A DNA stretch of 54,339 nucleotides from Verrucomicrobiaceae bacterium (lineage in GTDB: Bacteria; Verrucomicrobiota; Verrucomicrobiia; Verrucomicrobiales; Verrucomicrobiaceae): the NCBI GenBank assembly GCA_947440575.1, contig CANETF010000006.1:1-54339 (forward strand), read 5' to 3'. This document shows, piece after piece, positions 33,409 to 41,130 of this stretch. Position 1 is the first letter of the stretch, and every line of letters starts with the position of its first letter. The notes beneath the pieces are model-generated. The model was not told where the DNA came from. It ran no database searches and saw only the letters and a program-made list of their open reading frames with translations. The position numbers and the translations under genes are program-made.

Positions 33409-34959
33409 TCACTTCTTCGCCGCTGGCACAGGCCAGTCATCGGTGCGGAAAGGTGTTGCAGGCAACCCCGCGCCATTGGCGAGGCTGTAGTCGGGCCAGT
33501 CTTTCCACGCGTAACGAACGGCGACAGGCTGGGCGACCTCGGCACTGCTGACGACGACGGTGTCGCCGACGATCTTGGCTTCGGCATGTTTCCACTGCTG
33601 ATCGGCGGCGGCGATTTCGAAGCCGGTGAGCAGATCTCCCGTGATGGATCTCAGACCGCCGTTGGTGTGCTTGAAGGAAACGGTGATCGCATTGGCGCTG
33701 ATCGTCGAGCCTACGGGGAGCGGACCGCTGAGGGCGGAGACGTTTTTGCCATAGACGGTGCCGAGTGCCCAGTAGGAGAGGCGTTTGCCAACATCTTGCT
33801 TGTTCTTCGGATGGATGTCCTTCGCATCGCCGAGGTCGATTGTGATGGCCATGCCGGTGTTGGGCAGGGCGAGCGTCTTCAGCATGGATTCACGCACGCG
33901 CGACCAGCCTTCGCCGGGCGCGGTGTAGTTGGGCAGTTGCACCCACGCGAAGGGCACTTCGTCCTGCCAAAGCGTGCGCCAGTTCGTGACGAGCTGCGTG
34001 AGCTGCTTGTGGTAGAGGCCGGGGTTGCTGCTGGCATTGCCTTCGCCTTGATACCAAAGCATGCCGCGCAGCGTGTAGGGCACGAGGTTGACGACCTTGC
34101 CATTGAAGAGGCCCGCGGGGCCACCTTTGAGCTTGTGCATGGCGAGCGGGTCCTTCGGCGCGGGGACGACGAAGGGTGTGCCATTGGCCTTGGCCTTCTC
34201 GGACGCGGCTTTCCAAATGGCGAGCTGCTTTTGGTGCAAAGCAGGAGCTTTCACAGGATCGAACTTCAAAAAGGCATCAAGCCGCGTGTCGTAGTTCGCT
34301 TTCGTCTCGGAATCGGAAGACTGCACCTCCGCAGCAACCCATGATTCGATGGGCGTGCCGCCGACAGACGTATTGATAAGGCCGACGGGCACGCCGACTT
34401 CTTTGTGGATCTCGCGACCAAAGAAATACAGCGCCGCGGAGAAGCCCCCGACTGTGTCCGGCGTGCAGGTTTGCCATGCTCCTTTCCCCTCGGCCTGCGG
34501 CTTCTCGGCCGGGCCAGAGCTTTCACGATAATGACGAATCAGCGGGAACGTCGCCGCCGCCTTCTCGGCATCGAAATGGTAACAACCCGCCACAGTCATC
34601 GCCATGTTGGACTGCCCGGAACCGAGCCACACTTCACCCACGAGCACGTCTTTCAGCTCGATCTCATGCCCCTCCTTCCCCGTGACGACCAGCGTGCGAG
34701 ATTCGGCACTCGCAGCGAGCGCATCCAGATTGAGTGACCACTTGCCATCCGTGCCCGCCGTGGCCGATTTTGATTGCCCCGCAAACGCAACTTTCACCGT
34801 CTCACCCGCATCCGCCCATCCCCAAATCGAGACGGACTTCTCCCGCTGAAGCACCATGTGATCCGAAAGCACCGAGGCCAGCCGGAAGTCTGCAGCAGAA
34901 ACTGCGGCCAGCGGCGCGATCAGTTGGGCTGCGAGAAGGAGAATGAATTTTTTTTGCAT
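33409..34959 (-). CDS. Secreted sialate O-acetylesterase-like SGNH hydrolase
   Basis: 516 aa with a signal peptide (MQKKFILLLAAQLIAPLAAV) distantly resembling the cassette. The N-terminal beta domain begins FRLASVLSDHMVLQRE, typical of sialate O-acetylesterases. The SGNH block is VWLGSGQSNMAM (Ser in GQSNM), GMLWYQGEGNA is the middle block, and DAKDIHPKNK supplies the DxxH pair. This family removes O-acetyl groups from sialic acids and also from plant or microbial glycans. Its position beside the sialidase/lyase cluster favours a sialic acid role, as inference. Gaps of 117 nt and 239 nt isolate it as a possible single transcription unit. Confidence 0.92.
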   Translation of the reverse strand: MQKKFILLLAAQLIAPLAAVSAADFRLASVLSDHMVLQREKSVSIWGWADAGETVKVAFAGQSKSATAGTDGKWSLNLDALAASAESRTLVVTGKEGHEIELKDVLVGEVWLGSGQSNMAMTVAGCYHFDAEKAAATFPLIRHYRESSGPAEKPQAEGKGAWQTCTPDTVGGFSAALYFFGREIHKEVGVPVGLINTSVGGTPIESWVAAEVQSSDSETKANYDTRLDAFLKFDPVKAPALHQKQLAIWKAASEKAKANGTPFVVPAPKDPLAMHKLKGGPAGLFNGKVVNLVPYTLRGMLWYQGEGNASSNPGLYHKQLTQLVTNWRTLWQDEVPFAWVQLPNYTAPGEGWSRVRESMLKTLALPNTGMAITIDLGDAKDIHPKNKQDVGKRLSYWALGTVYGKNVSALSGPLPVGSTISANAITVSFKHTNGGLRSITGDLLTGFEIAAADQQWKHAEAKIVGDTVVVSSAEVAQPVAVRYAWKDWPDYSLANGAGLPATPFRTDDWPVPAAKK

Positions 34960-35198
34960 TGGGTCAGAGTTGGTTGGTTCAAATAGTCAAACGCGGGGCC
35001 TGCTGACTCATTTCACTTGAAACTTCATGATTACCTATGTCCCAAGCTGAAGACGACCCAGATCCACCTCCGCCGAAATTGGCGACGTAAAGGTTAAGAT
35101 TTCTAGATTCTAGACCTCATCCATTGGCGCTTTCCCCTCTCTCACGCTCTGGAAAAATCAGGGTTTGGCAAATCAGTCGAAGTCTTTGCGATCTTCGG

Positions 35199-36878
35199 CT
35201 ATTGGGTTGTGTCTGGACCCCTGGCATCGAGCACCTGACCATCCTCGAGGATTCGGGCGCGGAGCTTAGCCTGATCGACTCGCTGAACTGGCAAGCCATC
35301 ATCAATCGCCAGAGCGGCTGCCGCGGCAGCACTTTGGCTGGTGACCATGAATACCGGTTCCATGCGGATGCTACTGAAAGCGGTATGGCTGGCGGAGAGC
35401 GCGAAAGTAACCAACAGATTTTCACATTCACTGGCCTTCGGAACGATGGAGCCGTACCCGATTTGATACGGTCCAAATCCACCGCGTCCACCCGCCGTCT
35501 TGCCTTCGCGGGTGACAACACCGTCCTTCACGATGCGGCGGACTTCATGCGTATCGGTGCCGTAGGAGCCGAGGCCGATTGAGTGAGGTGCCACCTGTCT
35601 GCCATGCGTGTGATGCTCCGTGAGAACGAGGTCACTGACCATTCGCCGTGCCTCGCGAATGTAAAGCTGATGCGGCCAGCCGCCGTTGTCCGTGAACTCG
35701 TCCTTTGGCAAACCAAAGCGTTTCACATCATCCCTCACCTTCCGGGGAACACGCGGATCGGTGGCGAGGAAATGCAACAGACCGCGATGGTAGTTCTCGT
35801 GCTCCTTCGCGATCTCCGCCCGGCGTGCGTGATCGGCATCGGCCCATGCGTGGCTGGCTCCGGGTAGGTTGCCGCCAAAAGTCGCCGTATTGAAGTCCCA
35901 CTTTTGATTGGGCAACTCGTCGTACTTGGAAAACCAACGCAAGTCCATGTCATCGCCATTCGCTAAGCAGGCCTCAATGAACCGAACGACGATTTCATAA
36001 CGCTTCGCGTCATAGTCCGCGGGCGGCGCGATCGGCAGACGGTCCGCCGACGTGCTCAGGCAAAGCCGATAGCAATAGGCCTGCACGCCGGAAGCAGGAT
36101 CACCGGGTTTGCCGGGTTCGCCTTCGTTGATCAAAGGCAGCAAGCCGCTCGTGGCGTCGCCTTTTACCACATAGGGATCAATTGGAAAGTCCCGGTCCCA
36201 GACCCCCTGCCCGCCATTCACGCGGCCATTCGACCCTGGCATCAGATGACCCGTTCTCGGCGTGTATTTCTCCGTGTAGTGAATGCCGTTGTAGGTCTCT
36301 CCATACTTCGAGTTTCCCTCGCGCATCAGCGTGTAGCTCACTCCGGCCTTCGCCATGAGATCCCCCTCATAGGTGGCATCGATGAACATTTTCGCTCGAA
36401 AGACGGAGCCCTCATCGGTCACCAAATCCGTGATGCGGGCGCCGTCTTTCCTCACCGAGGTGAGTCGCGCCCGAAATCGAACGTCAACCCCGGCCTCGCG
36501 CAGCATCTCGTTGAAGACTTGTTCGGCGACATGGGGTTCGATCGAGTAAGCCCCGCCCGTTGCCGGGCCGCCGTTTCCGGAGAAGGGCTTGTCCCATTCC
36601 AGCTTCTTGCCGTAGCTGCCGACCAATCTTGAAAAATACTCCCTCGCGATGCCGCCTACGGTGCGCGGATCTCCAATATCCACCGCGCTAAGACCACCGC
36701 TCGTCATTCCGCCAAGATGCATCCCGGGTTCTGCAATCACGACCTTTCTTCCCATACGCGCCGCCTGCACTGCCGCCGCGACTCCTCCCGAGGTGCCGCC
36801 GTAAATGCAGATGTCAGACTCGATGACCGCTGCCCTCACAAGGGTTGTCGCGAGGAGAAAGCACACAAAAACCTTCAT
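35199..36878 (-). CDS. Secreted FAD-dependent oxidoreductase (FAD_oxidored type)
   Basis: 559 aa from the ATG at 36878, whose bases overlap the sialidase stop (36875-36878). Signal peptide MKVFVCFLLATTLVRAAV. The dinucleotide-binding fold follows directly: ICIYGGTSGGVAAAVQAARM, VVIAEPGMHLGGMTSGGLS. A second conserved part is AKMFIDATYEGDLMAKAGV, typical of the PVC/Bacteroidetes group with an 'FAD dependent oxidoreductase' domain. The substrate is unknown; members cluster with glycan-degradation genes. The C-terminal segment KASECENLLVTFALSASHTA is also typical. Translational coupling places it in the sialic acid operon. Confidence 0.9.
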   Translation of the reverse strand: MKVFVCFLLATTLVRAAVIESDICIYGGTSGGVAAAVQAARMGRKVVIAEPGMHLGGMTSGGLSAVDIGDPRTVGGIAREYFSRLVGSYGKKLEWDKPFSGNGGPATGGAYSIEPHVAEQVFNEMLREAGVDVRFRARLTSVRKDGARITDLVTDEGSVFRAKMFIDATYEGDLMAKAGVSYTLMREGNSKYGETYNGIHYTEKYTPRTGHLMPGSNGRVNGGQGVWDRDFPIDPYVVKGDATSGLLPLINEGEPGKPGDPASGVQAYCYRLCLSTSADRLPIAPPADYDAKRYEIVVRFIEACLANGDDMDLRWFSKYDELPNQKWDFNTATFGGNLPGASHAWADADHARRAEIAKEHENYHRGLLHFLATDPRVPRKVRDDVKRFGLPKDEFTDNGGWPHQLYIREARRMVSDLVLTEHHTHGRQVAPHSIGLGSYGTDTHEVRRIVKDGVVTREGKTAGGRGGFGPYQIGYGSIVPKASECENLLVTFALSASHTAFSSIRMEPVFMVTSQSAAAAAALAIDDGLPVQRVDQAKLRARILEDGQVLDARGPDTTQ

Positions 36879-38029
36879 GGCTTGGTGACCCAGTCGAGGT
36901 TGAAGCGGGCGCAGACAATGTTGGTGTCGGCTTCGTAAAGGCAAAGCACCGTGCCATCTGGCAAAACGGCCAAGTCGGAGTAGGCAGCTTTACCTGAGTC
37001 GAGCACTTTTTTCACAGGCCAACTCTTGCCGTCGTCTTGACTGAGTTTGATGCAGAGGTTCTGTCGTTTGCCTCGTCCAGCGGGGACTTCCTTGCCGTAC
37101 TTGTCGTGGGCGAGGGTGTGCGGATTGGAGTAAATGAGTGTGCCGGGCCTTGAGGGATAGGCAACGATGCTGGCCATGCAAACGGGCTCCCAGAGTTGAT
37201 CATGGAAAACGGGCTGGGTCCAGCCTGTGGCACCATTCGGACTGGTGGTGATGAGCTTGCGATTCATCTTCGATACACTGCGCGAGACGAGCATCACACG
37301 GCCATCGGAGAGTTCGGTGATCATGGTTTCATTGGGATTGCCAAAGTTGCCTTCGTTCGGCAGGCAAAGTTCACCGGCCTGCCACGTCTTGCCGTGGTCA
37401 TCACTGTAGATAGAGCCAGCTGCCGAGGGCCCATGATCACCTGCTTTGCCATAAGCAAGCCAGATCGGCACGACAAGACGACCGCTTTTGATCTGAATGC
37501 CGTGACCAGGCCCAGTAGCGATCACCTTCCAATCGTACTTCGCACGAAAGGGCTCGAATGATGCCGTGATGTCTACAGGCTGGCTCCACGTGACGCCGTC
37601 ATCGGTGCTCCGCATCGAGTAGCACCTGGCGTAGTTGATGCAGTAGAGAAACTCAATAGCTCCCGTCTCACGATCCACGACGGCGACCGGGTTGTTCACC
37701 GTTTGCTCTTTTTCACCGCCTTCGGTTTTGCGTGGGTTGCCCTCCAAACGTGCGCCGTGATGGGCGATGTGTTTGCTGGCCTCCCACGTTTTCCCTCCAT
37801 CGGTTGATCGCCTCAGGTGGATCTCGATCTCACCCCAGTCGGAGCTGCTGTTCCGGCGTGCCTCCGAGTAGGCGAGAACGGTTCCTTTTGTGGTAGCTAC
37901 GATGCCCGGAATGCGATAGCGCGCGACGCCGTTCAGGCCGGGTGGAAAAACTTCTGATTTCTCGAATAGAACTTCATCAGCACTCAATTGCAACGCCGAG
38001 AAGACCAAGAGGGTGAGGATTTTTTTCAT
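36875..38029 (-). CDS. Secreted GH33-type exo-alpha-sialidase with canonical motifs
   Basis: 384 aa from the ATG at 38029, chosen for the signal peptide (MKKILTLLVFSALQLSA). An ATG at 38053 forms ATGA with the upstream stop and may be the true coupled start. The first triad Arg is in ARYRIPGIVATTKGT (Arg 39), the acid/base Asp in SSSDWGEIEIHL (Asp 64), and the nucleophile Tyr in AAYSDLAVLPDG. Asp boxes include STDGGKTWEA, STDDGVTWSQ and SDDHGKTWQA. It hydrolyses terminal sialic acids, feeding the lyase at 40014. It is a paralogue of the next gene upstream. Confidence 0.92.
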   Translation of the reverse strand: MKKILTLLVFSALQLSADEVLFEKSEVFPPGLNGVARYRIPGIVATTKGTVLAYSEARRNSSSDWGEIEIHLRRSTDGGKTWEASKHIAHHGARLEGNPRKTEGGEKEQTVNNPVAVVDRETGAIEFLYCINYARCYSMRSTDDGVTWSQPVDITASFEPFRAKYDWKVIATGPGHGIQIKSGRLVVPIWLAYGKAGDHGPSAAGSIYSDDHGKTWQAGELCLPNEGNFGNPNETMITELSDGRVMLVSRSVSKMNRKLITTSPNGATGWTQPVFHDQLWEPVCMASIVAYPSRPGTLIYSNPHTLAHDKYGKEVPAGRGKRQNLCIKLSQDDGKSWPVKKVLDSGKAAYSDLAVLPDGTVLCLYEADTNIVCARFNLDWVTKP

Positions 38030-38049
38030 GGAAGGAGATTGTGAGCATC

Positions 38050-39255
38050 TCATGGATGAGTGAGCCAGTCGAGGTTGAAGCGGGCAAGCGTGAGACGTCC
38101 GCCGGCAAAGGCGGCAACGCCTTTGCTGTCTCCACTGCGGCCGTAAAAGCAGAGGATGGTACCTCTGGGAGTGACGGCGAGATCCGAATACATGCTGGGT
38201 CCGTCTTCTAGAAGTTTGTTCACCGGCCAGGTTGTTGCCTCATCGCGGCTGAGTTTGACGCTGACGTTTTTGCGGGTGCGGCTTTTGCCAGGCTCGGATT
38301 GACCATTACCCACGTCGAGGTTGTGGGGATTGGAGAACAAGATCACACTTTGGCCGTCGTGGTTATAGCGGACGATCCCTCCCATGCAGATGGGTTCGAG
38401 CAGAGCTTCATCAAATTTAGGCGTGCTCCAGTTTGTGGCTCCATCAGGGCTGACAGTGATGAGTCGGCGATGAGCCCTGGATTCGCTGCGTATGTTCATC
38501 ATGACGCGACCGTCATTCAGCTCGATCGCGACGGTCTCGTTCGGATTGATCCACTCCTCAGTACAAGGCACGGCGATGTCCCCGGCTTTCCACGTTCTGC
38601 CCTGATCATCGCTGTAGATCGTGGCGGTCACGCTTGGACGGTGCGCATTGCCGCCTTCTCCGGTCGAGAGCCAAACGGGCACCACGAGGCGGCCTGTCTT
38701 GAGCTGGATGCTGTGATTCGGGCCAGTAGCGAGCACCTTCCAGGCGTACGCTTTTTTGAAGGCTTCAAAAGTGGCGGTAAGCTCGATCGGATTGGACCAC
38801 GAGAGGCCGTCGTCCTCGCTACGCTGATAAAAGCAGCGTTCGTATTCGAGGCAAAAAAGCATGTGCACGATGCCGTCCTTGCTGGCAATGAGGACAGGGT
38901 TGTTGTACGTCACGTCATTGGGATCAACGTTCTTCATCTTCAACGCGAAGGGGTTCTTGGTCTTCGGTCCCGGGACATCGGCGATGCTTGTCGCTTCGCT
39001 CCAAGTCTTGCCATCATCGGTGCTGCGGCGGAGTAGGATGCGAATGTCATCCCAGTCGCTGACGCCCGCTGCGCGCTTGCGGGCCTCACACCAAGTCAGC
39101 ACCGTGCCCTTGGCCGTCACGACGATACCGGGGATATGGTAGAGACTGTAGGCCGGATTGTCACCCACGATGAAGAGGTCCTGTTTGTCGATGAAGGGTT
39201 CTGCAGCCCGGGCGAGGCCGCTGAGGACAATCAAGAGGGCGACGATGTATTTCAT
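38050..39255 (-). CDS. Secreted GH33-like sialidase paralogue with RIP changed to HIP
   Basis: 401 aa from the ATG at 39255, two bases after the RraA-like stop, with AGGGGG about ten bases upstream; an alternative ATG lies at 39264. Signal peptide MKYIVALLIVLSGLARA. It aligns throughout with 36875-38029: SDWDDIRILLRRSTDDGKTW (acid/base Asp 67), SDDQGRTWKA, and nucleophile SMYSDLAVTPRG. The RIP motif reads YSLYHIPGIVVTA, so the first carboxylate-binding arginine is His 40. Substrate preference may therefore differ from its partner, or activity may be lost. Confidence 0.9.
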   Translation of the reverse strand: MKYIVALLIVLSGLARAAEPFIDKQDLFIVGDNPAYSLYHIPGIVVTAKGTVLTWCEARKRAAGVSDWDDIRILLRRSTDDGKTWSEATSIADVPGPKTKNPFALKMKNVDPNDVTYNNPVLIASKDGIVHMLFCLEYERCFYQRSEDDGLSWSNPIELTATFEAFKKAYAWKVLATGPNHSIQLKTGRLVVPVWLSTGEGGNAHRPSVTATIYSDDQGRTWKAGDIAVPCTEEWINPNETVAIELNDGRVMMNIRSESRAHRRLITVSPDGATNWSTPKFDEALLEPICMGGIVRYNHDGQSVILFSNPHNLDVGNGQSEPGKSRTRKNVSVKLSRDEATTWPVNKLLEDGPSMYSDLAVTPRGTILCFYGRSGDSKGVAAFAGGRLTLARFNLDWLTHP

Positions 39256-39257
39256 GG

Positions 39258-40001
39258 TTACCATTCCCCCTGGCGTTGAAATTGAGCCTTCGCATTTTTT
39301 CCGAACTGCGCTCCAGCTTCGGCAAGATTGGCGAGAATTTGATCGGCACTCAGTCCGGCACAGCCACGGGCAGCGGGGATGACGGTCTGGCATTCATTGG
39401 CATCCATAAACCGCGCGGCTTCGAGAATCTGTGGCTGCGCTTCGGGCTCAATGACGATGAAACCGTGCTTATCAGCATGTATCAGATCCCCCGGACTTAC
39501 CTTGCGACCAAAAACCTCGACCTCGCAGTTCCACCGCACCGGATGAACATGCGCATGACCCACACAAAGGCGGCGAGCGAGCGCCTTGAAGCCAGCGTTG
39601 GCCATTTCATCAACATCGCGAATCGCTCCGTCCACGATGGTGCCCACACAGCCAAGTGATCGATGCATGTTGCTGTTTACCTCTCCCCAAAAAGAACCAA
39701 TCACACTCGGCTTATCGAGATCCTGCACACAGACGATCTTCGGCCCAGGAATGCTGGCGACGTATCGGCGATAGTCGTTCCAAGCATTCGGATTGGCCTC
39801 GCGATGTAGCTTGCTGCTCGGCTCGATCAAAACCGTGACCACATAACCCACCATCGGTCCCATTTGCGGCATGAAGTCACGAGATTCTTCCAAATTGAAG
39901 CCATCAGCAGCAGGATCGCGTTTGGTGATTTGTTCCCAGCCATTGTAAAGGGTGGGCGTATTCCAGCGCTTGAGTTGCAGGAGGTCGGAATGGGGTAGCA
40001 T
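39258..40001 (-). CDS. RraA-like / HMG aldolase-family protein
   Basis: 247 aa, no signal peptide. Recognised family blocks: GSFWGEVNSNMHRSLGCVG, TIVDGAIRDVDEM (active-site Arg-Asp) and PGDLIHADKHGFIVIEPEA. Members are class II pyruvate aldolases (4-hydroxy-4-methyl-2-oxoglutarate type) or the RNase E regulator RraA. Between a pyruvate-producing sialic acid lyase and sialidases, an aldolase/decarboxylase function is more likely than RNase control. It lies 12 nt downstream of the lyase gene, so it is co-transcribed with it. Confidence 0.88.
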   Translation of the reverse strand: MLPHSDLLQLKRWNTPTLYNGWEQITKRDPAADGFNLEESRDFMPQMGPMVGYVVTVLIEPSSKLHREANPNAWNDYRRYVASIPGPKIVCVQDLDKPSVIGSFWGEVNSNMHRSLGCVGTIVDGAIRDVDEMANAGFKALARRLCVGHAHVHPVRWNCEVEVFGRKVSPGDLIHADKHGFIVIEPEAQPQILEAARFMDANECQTVIPAARGCAGLSADQILANLAEAGAQFGKNAKAQFQRQGEW

Positions 40002-40013
40002 AATGACAGCAAG

Positions 40014-40931
40014 TTAGGGTTTCACCCATTCAAAGAAGCCCATCTCTTCGAGTTCCACCCCCAAAGTGACAGCTTGTTCGGCATCTAGATTACCACATGG
40101 CAGCCGTGCGGGACCAACATCGACACCGAGCATCTTCATCACAGCCTTAGCCGCTCCCATGTATCCGCGAGCGGCGAGCTTTTGAATCGTAAGGACGGAG
40201 CGCATCTGCTCCTCTCGTGCGGCGGTGAGGTCGCCGCGATGGAAGGCGGCAATAAGGCGATTATAAATAGGCGCCGCAAAGTTGAAAGAGCTGCCAACGG
40301 CTCCGGTAGCGCCGAGGGCCAGCGCACCGAGCATCATTTCATCAAATCCAAACGGAATATCGTATTGACCGTCATCATAGGCACGGCAGAGCTGATACTC
40401 CATGAGATTGCTGCTAGTGAACTTGATGCCCGCGAGATTCGGAATGCGATCTCCCGCTTGAGACAGAAACTCGGAGGGTGAAAGCGACAGACCGGTCATC
40501 GTCGGGATCTCATAGTAATAGAACGGCAACTCTGGCGCGGCGGAGGCGATCTGCGCCATGCTTTCGACCAATGTGGCGACATTGCTCGGCTTAAAATACG
40601 AAGGTGCCAGCGCACTCACTGCCACCGCACCGAGTTCCTGCGCCAACGCAGCAAGGTTGCGCGAGTCGGCCAGACAGTTTGATCCCACGTGTACGATGAC
40701 ATTGAGCGCTGAACCGCTTGTGGCCTCAAACCATCGCACGGCCAGCGCGCGACGTTCTTCCAACGTCAACGAACTGCTCTCACCCGTTGTGCCTCCAATG
40801 AAGGCATGAGTCACGCCCGTGGCCAATAAATGTACCGCCTGCTTTTCAACGATTCCAAGATTGAGTGATCCGTCCGAGTGAAACGGCGTGTGGGTAGCGG
40901 CAACGAGTCCTTTTATGCGGTATTTGATCAT
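40014..40931 (-). CDS. nanA: N-acetylneuraminate lyase (DHDPS/NAL family)
   Basis: 305 aa, cytoplasmic, class I pyruvate aldolase fold. Pyruvate-binding block AFIGGTTGESSSLT, catalytic Tyr in YYYEIP (Tyr 140) and Schiff-base Lys in AGIKFTSSN (Lys 170). These fit N-acetylneuraminate lyase better than dihydrodipicolinate synthase, and two downstream sialidases support this. It splits N-acetylneuraminate into N-acetylmannosamine and pyruvate. It is the first gene of the operon; a promoter and a near-palindrome lie upstream (40976-41006). No NanE, NanK, NagA or NagB is visible here. Confidence 0.88.
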   Translation of the reverse strand: MIKYRIKGLVAATHTPFHSDGSLNLGIVEKQAVHLLATGVTHAFIGGTTGESSSLTLEERRALAVRWFEATSGSALNVIVHVGSNCLADSRNLAALAQELGAVAVSALAPSYFKPSNVATLVESMAQIASAAPELPFYYYEIPTMTGLSLSPSEFLSQAGDRIPNLAGIKFTSSNLMEYQLCRAYDDGQYDIPFGFDEMMLGALALGATGAVGSSFNFAAPIYNRLIAAFHRGDLTAAREEQMRSVLTIQKLAARGYMGAAKAVMKMLGVDVGPARLPCGNLDAEQAVTLGVELEEMGFFEWVKP

Positions 40932-40975
40932 AATGTCACTGCTTAAAACGTCGGAAAATTCGCAATCGCGCCGTT

Positions 40976-41006
40976 GTTATCGCTGTTTTATTTTAGAACA
41001 GGTCAA
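40976..41006 (-). promoter_or_regulatory. Candidate promoter with overlapping operator for the lyase operon
   Basis: On the minus strand TTGACC (41006-41001) is followed by a weak -10 such as GCGATA (40983-40978) with a 17-nt spacer. The spacer is largely filled by the near-palindrome CTGTTCTAAAATAAAACAG (40983-41001): 8-bp half-sites, one mismatch, 3-nt centre. A repressor bound here would block the promoter. The GntR/LacI-type regulator at 42400 is the nearest candidate. Confidence 0.45.
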
Positions 41007-41097
41007 GGAGACGTAGACTATGGCCATGGGGCATCTGGCGTGCCTGCATTGCCTTCTGGAGATGTAAACTCGGCTCGGTTGTCCGAATTTCAGCCCT

Positions 41098-41125
41098 TTG
41101 CCTCCGGATGGATAGCGACTATACA
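41098..41125 (+). promoter_or_regulatory. Candidate promoter for the DEAD-box helicase, possibly leaderless
   Basis: TTGCCT (41098-41103) and TATACA (41120-41125) are spaced by 16 nt. Transcription would begin close to the ATG at 41131, implying a leaderless or very short leader. No good ribosome site is present upstream of this ATG. Confidence 0.3.
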
Positions 41126-41130
41126 GAGGT

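Noticed and set aside
34960..35198. CTAGATTCTAG palindrome as an operator
   Set aside because: Short, AT-rich and not repeated at other promoters in the window.
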